DNA of 64,000 bases, from contig OW568873.1 of the NCBI GenBank assembly GCA_938743325.2, positions 248,001 to 312,000 of the forward strand. The letters are read 5' to 3'. The notes below the pieces were generated by a model. The model was given only the letters and a program-made list of their open reading frames with translations. It ran no database searches and was not told the DNA's origin. A program made the position numbers and the translations under genes. Shown here piece by piece: positions 48,572 to 59,182 of this stretch. Every line of letters starts with the position of its first letter. Within the stretch, counting starts at the first letter, position 1. The stretch is from Pycnococcus provasolii (lineage: Eukaryota; Chlorophyta; Pseudoscourfieldiophyceae; Pseudoscourfieldiales; Pycnococcaceae).

Positions 48572-51040
48572 CTACACATCACCGACCTGCTCGATGCAGT
48601 ACGCGTACTGGTCTAGAAGAGGCGCGTACGACTCGCCAGGCTTGCCAAGATTTTTACGCACCCATACCCAGAACAGCTCCTCCTCGGCATCGTGCGCAAC
48701 GCCGTCACCCTTCATGGCGTGGTGCTTCTGCACCTCGCGCGTCAGCTTGTCGAGCAGCGAGGCACCGATTCCACGCTCGAGTGCTTGACGCAGCGCGTCG
48801 GCGCGAGCACTCAAACCTCCCTCGAGAGCCTTGGCGGGCAGCGCCACGCCGCCGTCGGACTCAGCCGCACCCGAAGCTGCCGCGCCGTCTTTCACCATCC
48901 GCGCGCCGCCGAGCCTCGGCGTTCTATCGTCTCCGCTGTCGTCAGAACTTGACAAGCCAGTGGCCAAGTCGCGCGCTCGGTCTTGCTTGTCCATCGCCGC
49001 CACCGCGCGCTCCGGCGCACCACCTTCGTCCAACCTCTTGGACTCCTCCTTCAGCTCGTCAATGCGCATCGTCAAGAGCTTGTGGCGCTCTTGATACCGC
49101 TGCAGGTCAGCTGCCTCTTCGTCGTCATCCGAGTCTTCCGCCATCGGCGCGGGAGGCGACCGTCGGTGTTGTGCAACAGGCGGGGCAAGCAGTGCCTGCG
49201 CAGCTTGCGAATGTGTTGGTGCGGCAGTCTCTCTCGGGGGAGATGGCTCGGACATTTCTCGCGGAACGATGCCCCTCTCCAGCTTCGCCTTGTAGTCAGC
49301 CACCTTTCTCTCCTCGAAGTACCTCTTCCTCGCCTCCAGAAGCTGCAGCTCTCGCCTGCGATTCTCGAGCTCCTTGCGTCTTCGCATGCGATCCTTCGGA
49401 GGTAGCTGCTCGAGCGCCGCCTCCTCGCGCGCCAGCTCGTCGAGTGCGGACATCACATGTACATGTGCCTCTGATGACATGCGTCGCTTTCGCTCCACCG
49501 GACCACCGCCAGCCATGTGCTGCTGCTGCTGCTGCTGAAGCTGAAGCTGCAGCTGCGCCGCTGCCGCAGCCTTCTCAGCGGCATGGCGCTCCACCTCGGC
49601 ACGGTGCTGGCGATCTGCCACATCCACACGACTCTCCCGCTCCACCTGCCACTCTCTCTGCAGCACATGGCGACGTTCCTGCACCATGTGGCGCTGCCGC
49701 TGGATCTCCCGCAGGCGAAGTTCTGCCTTGGCAAGCTCCGCCTCGAGACTTACAGGATCCTGGTGCTGATGCTGATGCGAGGAGGGGGCGACTAGATTCG
49801 CCGCGGCGGCGTCAGCAGCCACGACGCCTGCAGGCCCACGTTTTGCACGGCGTCCCGCGATTGGCGCGCCAATGCCGCCGTACGGATTGTTCGGTGCATT
49901 GCGCTCGCGGCGGTCCGCAACCTTCTTCATGTTCGCCTCCACGAGCTGCCTTTCGCTCTCCTCACGCCTAATTTCGCGCTGAAGTCTGGCCCTAGCCTGG
50001 TCGCGCAGACGCTCTCGGTCAGCAGCACCCGCCACAACCTTGACGTTGACGTTGTTGTTTGGGTGATGGTGGCGATTATGGTTATGGTTGGCGGATGGAT
50101 GTGCGGCGGACGGCACGTTGTTGTTGTGGTTGCTGGCTGCACTGTTGTTTTCGTTCGCATTCGCCGCCGCCTGCGCGGCAAGTCGCTGCCGCCTCGCCTC
50201 GTCGCACAATGCTCGGTGTTTGTTGATGGACGCCTCGAGTGCAGAGCACTGGAGGATGTCGTCAATCTGCGCGCGGTTCTTAGGATTTTTCAGCAGCAGC
50301 TTGGTGATGAGAGCCTTGAGCTCCGCGCTGTAGTGGTTCGGCGTTGGCAGTGCCTTTCCTCTGAGAATCTTGACGACAAGGCCGTTCATGTCCTGCGCGT
50401 CGAACGCGTGCTTTAAGCTGGCCATTTCGTACAGCACGCACCCGAGCGCCCACAGGTCGCTTTTGAACTCGTACGGCCGGCTCTCCATGATTTCCGGCGA
50501 CATGTAGTACGGCGTTCCGATGACGGTTCTCGCCATTTCGCTCGGGAATCTGAGAACGCGCGCGATTCCAAAGTCTCCGAGCTTGATGGTTCCGTCTCTG
50601 TGCAGGAAAACGTTCTGCGTCTTGAGGTCTCTGTGCAGAACCTTTTTGTCGTGCACGTACTTGACCGCGAGTACGATTTGGCTGAACATGTCGATGATAA
50701 CATCCTCCTTGACGTACGTTCTTTGTTTTTTGAGCCAGTTGTAGAGGTCTCCCGCCTCGCAGAATTCGGTGACGATGCACAGGAACTGGTGGTACTGGAA
50801 GCTTTCGCAGTACTTCAGTACAAACGGGTGGTTGAGCGACGCGAGCAGTTTGACTTCCTGGTGCGCGGCTGCGCGTTCTTTGGCAGAGACGTTGTCTAGT
50901 CTGATTTTTTTCAGGCAGAATGTCGAGTCTTGGCTGTTGTTATTTTTGAGCAGGTTCACCTTCGTGGGCTTGACTTTGACCTGAAACACGGACCCGTACG
51001 ACCCGACGCCAATCTTGCGGCAGACGTCGTACTTGTCCAT
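48572..51040 (-). CDS. NIMA-related (NEK) serine/threonine kinase
   Basis: An 822-residue protein with the start at the ATG at 51040. The kinase domain occupies about residues 4-260: glycine loop GVGSYGSVF, catalytic Lys in FCLKKIRLDN, LHRDLKTQNVFL loop, DFGIARVL, and the TPYYMSPEI segment with SDLWALGCVLYEMASLKHAF. Nearly identical features appear in NEK1/NEK5-type kinases of ciliated cells. The rest is a long Arg/Glu/Gln-rich coiled coil with Asn/His and Gln runs, and a C-terminal helical segment from about residue 745. NEKs of this class act in cilia and the cell cycle; this fits the CFAP97 gene in the window, but the role is inferred. Confidence 0.92.
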   Translation of the reverse strand: MDKYDVCRKIGVGSYGSVFQVKVKPTKVNLLKNNNSQDSTFCLKKIRLDNVSAKERAAAHQEVKLLASLNHPFVLKYCESFQYHQFLCIVTEFCEAGDLYNWLKKQRTYVKEDVIIDMFSQIVLAVKYVHDKKVLHRDLKTQNVFLHRDGTIKLGDFGIARVLRFPSEMARTVIGTPYYMSPEIMESRPYEFKSDLWALGCVLYEMASLKHAFDAQDMNGLVVKILRGKALPTPNHYSAELKALITKLLLKNPKNRAQIDDILQCSALEASINKHRALCDEARRQRLAAQAAANANENNSAASNHNNNVPSAAHPSANHNHNRHHHPNNNVNVKVVAGAADRERLRDQARARLQREIRREESERQLVEANMKKVADRRERNAPNNPYGGIGAPIAGRRAKRGPAGVVAADAAAANLVAPSSHQHQHQDPVSLEAELAKAELRLREIQRQRHMVQERRHVLQREWQVERESRVDVADRQHRAEVERHAAEKAAAAAQLQLQLQQQQQQHMAGGGPVERKRRMSSEAHVHVMSALDELAREEAALEQLPPKDRMRRRKELENRRRELQLLEARKRYFEERKVADYKAKLERGIVPREMSEPSPPRETAAPTHSQAAQALLAPPVAQHRRSPPAPMAEDSDDDEEAADLQRYQERHKLLTMRIDELKEESKRLDEGGAPERAVAAMDKQDRARDLATGLSSSDDSGDDRTPRLGGARMVKDGAAASGAAESDGGVALPAKALEGGLSARADALRQALERGIGASLLDKLTREVQKHHAMKGDGVAHDAEEELFWVWVRKNLGKPGESYAPLLDQYAYCIEQVGDV

Positions 51041-53049
51041 TTTATTTTATTTTGAGGTGGTGACCTGCTGTTCGCTGTTCGTTGCTTTCTTTCTTTCTCA
51101 CAACTTCTTTCCCAGGTTTCACCTTCCTCGCTTGATTGCGTAAGAGCTGTGAATGAGTGCCAATGAACTAAGAACACTTTTCTGTGCTGTGCTGTGCTGT
51201 AGTATGGCTGTCTACCTAGAGATAAGAGTAGTGTAGTCGAGAGACTTACTTCAAGACCACACACACAGAACAGAGAGATAATGCTGCTCCTCTAGAAAAA
51301 AACCAAACCAAACTAAAGCACAGGAAAACAGTAAAACACACTCACTGTCCAGAGACAAGAGAGAAGTTGTACACAAGCTCAGCCAACAAACACCCTGTGT
51401 GTGCTACGATAATAAGAAGAAGTCCAGACCTGAGTTCGAGATTGAATGAACCGAGAATGAAAGAAACACCAGAGCTCTGAGAACAAGCTCTGACTCCAAA
51501 AGCGTATTCCAAAAGATAATTAATTCCAACAAGACTCGCACAACAAGGCTGCGCCGTACTCGCCCGAACGTAAGCTTAACAAGACTCGTGGGACCCGGCT
51601 ACGCCCAGTGTTCTCGCGCGCAGAATGACAATGGCTTCCAAAAACAATGGCGAAGCAGGCCGGCCTCAAGAAGGTGCGGGACCCGTGGTTAGCTAAGGTC
51701 GTGGTTAGCTAGGCGCCACCTAACCCCCAGGGGGGGATCCCGTTGGTCAAACGGTCAAACCTTTTTTCCCAGGGGGAAGTCCCAGGGGTGGGTTCCCGCG
51801 TCGACGAAACCGAGGTGGTTTTGGGTCCTACCAACTAAGAATCATCCCTGCCTTTAAGGGAGCTCTGCCATCCCTCTTCTTTTAATTCGAGGGGGTTAAG
51901 ACGTCCCCCTGCCCTACCTCCTTCCTAGCTAGGGGGTACCTCAGGTGGTGGTGTCATCCCCCCAACTGGAGGCCCAGGCCTGCCATGGAGGGGGATCTTC
52001 ATGGGAGCATTCCGCCTCTCTTCATGGTCAACGGGTTGGTTTGGTATGGGTTAGGCTCCTGGCACCTCCAGGTGGGCGTTGTCCTCCTCCCCCGGGCAGC
52101 CCGGCGGAGTCCTCGCCGGATTCTTACCTTAAATTCATGCTTCAGGACTCGTGACCTCGTGAGGCTCGTCTCCTCCTTTCCAGGCGGAGTACTGTAATCC
52201 GCCCTCAGGACTGGATTTTTACGTTTTATCCATTGTGGACTCGTGTGCAAGATGGCTGGTACTTCTGTGGGGAGCAAACATGTTAATTTTAGCAATTTCA
52301 CGGCAATAAAGGTCGAGATCATTCCCTTCACCCTACGATAATACTGTAGGACGGTTCCAATGCCTTTAGTTTTTCTATTCTTCCTTCCTTCAATTTTCGA
52401 TGAGGCGGACACCTACCTGTATTTTTTTAATCGTCGTTTTGCCCAATAGGTCCGCCAAAGAGTGTTCTGCGCCGGACCCTTTTAATTAGCCTTGACCAGT
52501 TGCCTTAAGCCAGTTGCCTTATGCAACCTATGGTTCTCATAACTATGGATGTATGTATGACCATAGGTGTATCCCAGAACTCCTAGCGTGAGAGATCCAC
52601 CACCGAGGATCCCCTGGAGGGGAGTCTCGAGGACTCCACGAGGACCACGAACCTCGCCATCTAGACTTGGTTCGAGAGTCACCATAGGCAAGAAACAGCA
52701 GTCCACAAGGGGGCAGAGGGAGGGGAGATGCGGAGGCCAAGGGGGAGGGAGAATTCTGGGGAGAACGGAGCACGGAGAGCCACACGATAAAGTTTACCCT
52801 GCTCGGAGTGGTGGTCTCGGCACCGGGGGAATCAGCCCCATCAATCAGCCCATCTTCAAGTCCGATTTCAAGCCTTAAATAAGGGCCTCAAAAGTTAGAT
52901 ACGGTTTAAGCCTTAAGTTTAGCCTTAAGTGTCGCTTAAGTGTCGCTTAAGTGTGGCCTTATTAAGTTTACGTTTCCTAGACTATCTGAAGTTGTGGCCT
53001 TAAGTCAACAAGGTGTATTAAGTTTCTAGAGGGATAAAAGTCTTTTTGG
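51041..53049. other. 2-kb intergenic region without a supported gene
   Basis: No ATG-started frame of convincing composition. The sequence holds short repeats (aacaagactcg twice near 51530-51590, ccaggggg words near 51730-51790) and five CTTAAG palindromes at 52912-53004 just before the ABC transporter. Confidence 0.45.
52912..53004. promoter_or_regulatory. Cluster of five CTTAAG palindromes
   Basis: CTTAAG at 52912, 52924, 52935, 52946 and 52999, several within an aagtgtcg-spaced 11-12 bp repeat. They lie 46-138 bp upstream of the ABC transporter ATG. Spacing near one helical turn suggests a protein-binding array. Confidence 0.45.
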
Positions 53050-53075
53050 ATGGTCGCAGAGGAGCAGTCCTCCGT

Positions 53076-53111
<36 letters not shown>

Positions 53112-56100
53112 AGGAGACGTTGAAAATGTCGTGCTCTCTGAGAAGGAGTTGTTGAAAAAAGAAAAAGATGAAGTTGTTGTTGGTCCCGTGAAGACCTTGG
53201 ATTCAGATGTTGTTAAGAATACAACATCCATCGGCGATCTGACCTCGACGCCCTCCTCCTCCTCTGCTTTGGCTTTGAAAGCTACGCACATCAACATGCG
53301 CCCGAACTTCTTCAACACACTGCTGTTCACAGTCGCGTCGCCGATGGTCTCCACCGGATACCGACGAAGACTCGAGGAAGAAGACCTCCTGCAACTTGAA
53401 GATCAGAAAGTCGATCGCGTCTTCGGAAGATTCGACAAAGACTGGGAACTCGAAAGGGCGGCACACGCAACGGCAGCAGCAGCAGCAACGTCCGCCAGCT
53501 CAACGCCGCCGAAACAACCGTCGCTGTTTAAAGCGCTGTTCCGAAAACACATGCCCATGATCGTCACCACAGGAGGCATGTACGCTGTCAGCCAGCTGCT
53601 CATGCTTGCTGGGCCGTTCTTCCTCAAACGCATCGTCAACGCCATCACGTGCGAGCAAACCATCACACTGCCTGACGAAGAGCCACTCGACTGCCCGAGC
53701 CGCGAGACGATGTACTACTACTGCATAGGCCTGCTCATCGCACCCATGACGTCAACGCTCCTGGAAAATCACACGAGGTGGATGCTCACCAAGGTGGGAG
53801 TCGAGCTGCGAACCGCGGTGATGGCGGCCATGTACAGAAAGGTGCTGAACCTGTCGTCGATGGAACTGCAGAGCGAGTCCACGGGAAAGATCGTCACGCT
53901 CATGTCCGTGGACGCCAACAGACTGCAGATGATCATCGCGCAGATCCACCAGGTGTGGGCGAGCCCGATGTACATCATTGCCATCATGATCATGCTGTGG
54001 TTCGAAATCAGCTGGAGCGCGCTCATCGGACTCCTGGGCATGTTTCTGCTCGTGCCGTTCACAGGACAGGCTGCCGGCAAGCTCGCAAAGCTGAAGCGCG
54101 AGATTGTCGCATTCACGGACAAGAGAGTGCAGAAGGTGACGGAAGCGCTGGGCGGCGCGCGCGTCGTCAAGTTCTACAGCTGGGAGAGGGCGGTGCTTCG
54201 AGCGGTGGATTCCATACGATCGGAGGAGGTGGGAATCCTGCGCCGCATCGCGATCGTGCAGGCGTTCTTCTCGCTCTTCATGTTCTCCGCGCCGATGGTT
54301 GTTGGCCTGTTCTCGTTTGGAAGCTACGTGCTCGCAGGCTCGGGACTCACAGCCGAGAAGGCGTACACGAGCCTTGCTCTCTTCACGCTGCTTCGCATGC
54401 CGCTCGCTTTCCTGCCGTTCGTGATTGCTCAGATGATCGAACTGCGCGTTTCCATGCGCCGTATCTCCAAGTTCCTGCTGCTTGACGAGCAGCCTCCGCT
54501 CGAGTCGTCGTCTGCCGACGAAAATGCCGTCGTTCCCGTTTCCATCAAGGGCGGAAAGTACCGATGGGGTTTCAAGGAGCTCGTGGAACCGGCACCCGTG
54601 AGGCGAGGTGGTCCAGGCGGCGGACCGCCCCCGGAGAAAAAGAAGTCTGCGAAAGAGGATGCAAAAGACGAGGCAAAGAAGGAAGAGGCAAAACCCAACG
54701 AGACCGGCAAAGACTCCTCCGACGAGAAGAAGGAAAAGGAGGTATTCCTGCGTGATATCGATGTTGTCTGCACACCTGGAACGCTCACCTGCGTGGTGGG
54801 ACCTGTGGGAAGCGGGAAAACGTCGCTGCTTGCCGCGCTTGTCGGACAAATGCCTCAACTCGAAGGGAAGCGTGAAGGCCCTACGAGAGCTGCGTACGTC
54901 AGCCAGACACCGTGGATTCTGAATGCCACGGTGCGGCAGAACATCGTGCTCGGTGGAGAATTTGACCAGAAGCGGTACGACTATGCCGTTGACGTGGCGC
55001 AGCTTCGCACGGACCTCGCTCTGCTGACGCATGGCGACAACACCGAGATTGGTGAGCGCGGTGTCACCCTCAGCGGCGGGCAGAAGGCGCGTGTGAGCAT
55101 GGCGCGCGCAGTCTACGCGGACGCCCCGCTCGTCATTATGGACGACCCGCTCGCGGCGCTTGACGCTCACGTCGGCGCGGCATTGCTGCAGGAGTGCATC
55201 CTCGGAGATGCGATGAAGGACAAGGTGAAGGTGCTGGTGACGCACAACACTGAAATGGTCCTTCCGCATGCGGACCAGGTGATTGTCATGGCAGACGCGA
55301 ACGCATCCGAGTGCCGCATTCGCGCCGCGGGAACGCTGGAGGAATTGCGCAGTCAAGGCATCGAGCTCAATTCGAACGAGTTCGCAGGCGCGCCGCTCGA
55401 AGAGTCAGACGAAGAGGCAAGCGCTGAGAAGAAGGGCGACAAGACGGATGAGAAAGCGTCCGAAGGAAAGAAGGACGAGGATGAGAAGGCCTCTGACCTG
55501 CCTCCGGATGTGGCGAAAAATCTCACAGGTGTCGAGTCACGTGAGAAGGGCGCGGTGTCAATGCGCGTTTTCGGCGCCTACCTCTCGGCAGCCGGAGGAG
55601 TACCGACCGTTGGGCTGATCGCGCTGCTGTACAGCATGCACGAGTTTGCGAGGGCATTCGCCGATCGCTGGCTTGGACTCTGGGCAGAGGACGTGTACAA
55701 GCAGTCGACGGGATTTTACCTTGGCATGTACATGAGCTTGCTTGTGTCTTTCGCCGCCATTCTGTTCATTCGTGCTCTGTGCTTCACGCTCGCCGGTGTG
55801 CGAGCCACGACTCTGCTGCACAACAACATGATCGCATACGTGATGCAGCTGAAGGTTGCATTCTTCGACTGCACGCCTAGCGGGCGCGTGATTAATCGAT
55901 TCTCCAAGGATGTGGACACGATCGACAGCTCCCTACCGCTCACGATGATCCAGCTCATTGGATGTCTTGCAGCGATCGGCACGAGCTTCGTTGTGATCAC
56001 CGTCATCACGCCCTTCTTCGTCGTTGCCCTTTTGCCCATCGTGATGATGTACGCGATGCTGCAGCGTTTCTACATTCCCACAAGCCGAGAGGTGCAGCGA

Positions 56101-57381
56101 ATCGAGTCGGTGACGCGCTCTCCCATCTATGCCGGCTTTTCCGAGACGGTAACGGGTGCCTCGGTGATCCGCGCGTTCGGGCGCATTGAGCACTTCATCA
56201 AGGACAGCGACAAGAAAATCTACATTAACAACTGCGCCCTTGTCACGCAGCAGCTCGCGAGCGCGTGGCTCGCCGTTCGCCTCGACATTCTTGGCGCGGG
56301 TATCGTTGGGACAGCCTCATTCCTCGCCGTGCAGGGTCACGTCGACGCGGCGCTTGCAGGCTTGTCGATTACTTACGCGCTGGAGATCACTCGCTTTCTG
56401 AAGGGTGCCACGGCAATGTTCTCGCAGGTGGAGACCCAATTCAATGCCGTGGAGCGTGTGGTGGAGTACAGCGAGAAGGGAATTTCGTATCAGTCGCAGA
56501 TGGAAAGCGAAAATATGAAGTGGCTGATGAGCCCCGAGGCGGCGGCTGAGACGGATGAGGACAGCAAGATTGCCGCGAGTTGGCCCAAGGCGGGCGCCAT
56601 CAGCATCAATGCTCTCGAGTTGCGCTACCGGCCTTGGCTTCCACTCGTACTCCGAGGCGTGTCGTTCGAAGTCGCCAGCGGCGAGAAGGCGGGCATCTGC
56701 GGCCGAACGGGCGCGGGAAAGAGCACTGTGTTCCTCGCTCTTTACCGCCTTGTGGAGCCGACGGGAGGCAGCATCTGCATCGATGGCGTCGACATCTCAA
56801 AGCTCGGCCTTCAGCGCCTTCGAACGAGCCTCGCCATGGTACCGCAAGATGCGTACATGTTCTCCGGCTCCCTTCGTGGGAACTTGGATCCATTTGATGA
56901 CTACACCGACGCCGAGCTGTGGGAGGCGATTGACCAGGTGGGGCTGAAGCAGATCATCACCGATCTGCCTGGTGGTCTGGAGACGAACGTGGCTGATAAT
57001 GGCGACAACTTCAGCCATGGGCAGCGTCAGCTGATGTGCATGTGCCGTGCTCTGCTGCGCAAGGCAAGCATCCTCATGCTTGACGAGGCGACTGCAAGTG
57101 TCGATCATGAGGGCGACATGGCGATTCAAAAGGCTGTCAGGGAAGCTTTCCGCGGGAAGACTGTGCTCACCATCGCGCACCGCCTGCACACGATCGCCGA
57201 AGGCGACAAGATTGTTGTGATCGACGATGGTGTCGTCGCCGAGATTGGAAGCCCTAGCGAGCTGAAGGACATGGATGATGGCCTGTTCTCAAGCCTACTA
57301 CGCAAGGCTACGTCAAGCGGAAACTTGTGGGCGATCGCAGCATCTGAGGAGGAAGCGAGCGGTGTCCCAAAGCAGTCGTAG
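53050..57381 (+). CDS. ABCC-type (MRP) ABC transporter
   Basis: A 1,443-residue full transporter with two membrane domains and two ATPase domains. The start is the ATG at 53050, followed by a (Ser-Gly)n run encoded by TCAGGC repeats. TMD1 spans about residues 170-470. NBD1 has Walker A GPVGSGKT (~583), signature LSGGQKARVSMARAVY (~673) and Walker B LVIMDDPLAALD. The charged linker is followed by TMD2 (~845-1150). NBD2 has Walker A GRTGAGKS (~1217), signature FSHGQRQLMCMCRALL and Walker B ILMLDEATASVD. NBD1 lacks the usual Glu after its Walker B (DD), as in ABCC proteins. Substrates are likely conjugated organic anions. No TMD0 is visible. Confidence 0.95.
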
Positions 57382-57540
57382 GCGCGCACACACACGTGTG
57401 TGCGTCTCTGTCTCTCTCTATTCAGTAATAAAATCTAGTTCTCATGACGAATTGTTTTTCCAATCAAATCAGATTTATCATACAGTATCATACATGTTGA
57501 AAAACACTTACAGTATATTATAGACTATCAGCTAAGCAGA

Positions 57541-57549
57541 TATAAAAAG
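57541..57549 (+). promoter_or_regulatory. TATA-like box of the M23 peptidase gene
   Basis: TATAAAAAG 22 bp before the in-frame ATG at 57563 and 265 bp before the ATG at 57806. It favours a transcription start near 57570 and hence the downstream ATG. Confidence 0.4.
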
Positions 57550-57805
57550 GCGTGCGCGCCACATGGACCTTCGGAAGACGGAAGTTCGGATCATATGCAT
57601 ATGCCCTTGCCTGGCGAATATTCAGTTACCCGGGTCCCTAGGGGTTAACGGCACTCGGCCGGATTCCGCCACGGCGCACGGGGAAAGGTTTTTCTCGTTT
57701 AACCGGCATGCAGTTAATTCGGGGTTTCAAAAAAAAAGGATTTCTCCTCCTCCGCCTAAAGCTTTCATTCTTCATCCCACTGGAGGTTATTCTGCCAGAA
57801 TAACC

Positions 57806-58906
57806 ATGGCGTCGCGGAATAACCCTGAGAACCATCACGACGGTCATGGTCCGTTGCATAACTTTTCAAACGGCAACGCCGGACGTGGTGTCTATTGCTT
57901 CACGGACATTGCAACTCACAGTCCTAAGAATGATGTTGCAGGGCCCCTTCCGTTTCATACACCCTCTTGGTGTCTGTCTCCCAAGATGGAGTCATTTCAC
58001 GCGTCGGAGTACAACTTAAAACCGGCACAAGTCCCTGAAATCGCTTTCGATCCTGATGAATCCTCTCTCTCTTTGATTAACGCTTTGGAAGTTGGGAGAT
58101 TCTTTTATGTTTCCGTCTACCACAAGTGCTTGGGAAGAAACGATGTTCTCCTAACAGACGCTTGCACAACGCCTCCAAATGAACACCCAGACTGGCCGAC
58201 GCGATGCGTGACGTTCGCTGTCGCTATGCCACCAAGAAGTATCGTCGCGCTATGCCAAATTACGGACGTTAGTGACGATGTCGAATTCGACGACTTGCGC
58301 ATCTCATCCGACGTACAAACTCTCACAAACACGACACAAGACGACGATGACGCCGACGCACATGCAGTAGTAAGATTCCCGCTCCAAGCAACGCAAGGTG
58401 AGACGTTCCTTTGCACGCAAGGGTTCGGCGGCGCGCTCACGCACTGCATGAGTCCGTGCACATTCCATGCAGTGGACTTTGCGGCGGAAGTCGGAACGCC
58501 GTGCGTGGCGGTCGGCGACGGCGTCGTCACCGAGGTGTGCGACTCCACGCCAGAGGCGCGCGCGAGTGGTGTGGGAGTACACACACTTTTCGAGTGGAAC
58601 GCTGTATCGATCGAACTCGACAATACCGCGGATGAGACAGCAGGCGTACCGCCACTTGTCTGCGAATACGTTCACATCGACGCCGGCAGTGCGCGCGTCA
58701 AGGTGGGCCAGCGCGTTCGCGCGGGCGACGTCGTGTGCGCGACGGGATCCGTCGGATTCACGCCCGAGCCCCACCTGCACTTCCAAGTGGCGCGCGGTTC
58801 CACGAAAACCGCGCAAACTGTGCCATTCCGTTTCATGGCTGAAGGTGGTGTAGCATTCGTGCCCGTGGCTGGCGTTGCGTACACCGCCGCGGGACCGGTA
58901 CTGTAG
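57806..58906 (+). CDS. M23-family (LytM) metallopeptidase domain protein
   Basis: 366 residues from the ATG at 57806, which has a good context (aaccatggc). An in-frame ATG at 57563 would add 81 residues, but it lies only 22 bp after a TATA-like box. The C-terminal half is a peptidase-M23 fold. CTFHAVDFAAEVGTPCVAVGDGVV carries the first zinc-ligand pattern (H-x-x-D), EYVHIDAGSARVKVGQRVRAGDVV follows, and GFTPEPHLHFQVARG carries the H-x-H ligands. The bacterial family cuts peptidoglycan cross-links; the key ligands are present, so activity is possible. The N-terminal half (MASRNNPENHHD...) has no recognised domain. No signal peptide is obvious from either start. Transfer from bacteria or a plastid role is possible but unproven. 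Confidence 0.8.
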   Translation: MASRNNPENHHDGHGPLHNFSNGNAGRGVYCFTDIATHSPKNDVAGPLPFHTPSWCLSPKMESFHASEYNLKPAQVPEIAFDPDESSLSLINALEVGRFFYVSVYHKCLGRNDVLLTDACTTPPNEHPDWPTRCVTFAVAMPPRSIVALCQITDVSDDVEFDDLRISSDVQTLTNTTQDDDDADAHAVVRFPLQATQGETFLCTQGFGGALTHCMSPCTFHAVDFAAEVGTPCVAVGDGVVTEVCDSTPEARASGVGVHTLFEWNAVSIELDNTADETAGVPPLVCEYVHIDAGSARVKVGQRVRAGDVVCATGSVGFTPEPHLHFQVARGSTKTAQTVPFRFMAEGGVAFVPVAGVAYTAAGPVL

Positions 58907-58933
58907 CGCAGTAATTGTAATATATCAATGTAA

Positions 58934-59085
58934 TGTGATTTTGTGACATGTGAACAAACATTCGACGCCACGTTCGACGCAACAAAGGGAGACCTTTACG
59001 CGAAGTTGCTGGAAAGCGCGGAGAAGCATGAAGTGGAGCTCTCCTTCGAAAAGAGGATCGTCCTTCAGCCTCCGGCGTCCGAGTG
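58934..59085 (+). other. Coding-like fragment without start codon
   Basis: A frame of about 50 codons without ATG, ending at a TGA (59085), reads CEQTFDATFDATKGDLYAKL and then a charged helical end. It follows the peptidase stop by 27 bp. It could be a 3' exon remnant or a degraded gene. No family recognised. Confidence 0.25.
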
Positions 59086-59182
59086 AATCAATGTAAAGAA
59101 ATGCGTACTAAGATTTGATCGGTTTGTACCTTCCTCGAACCATATTTGCAATTTTCCGAGAAAATAATAGGTCAGTAATAGC

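Noticed and set aside
51999-52412. 137-codon minus-strand frame
   Set aside because: Composition is biased towards Arg and Thr from local repeats, no domain is visible, and short plus-strand frames overlap it.
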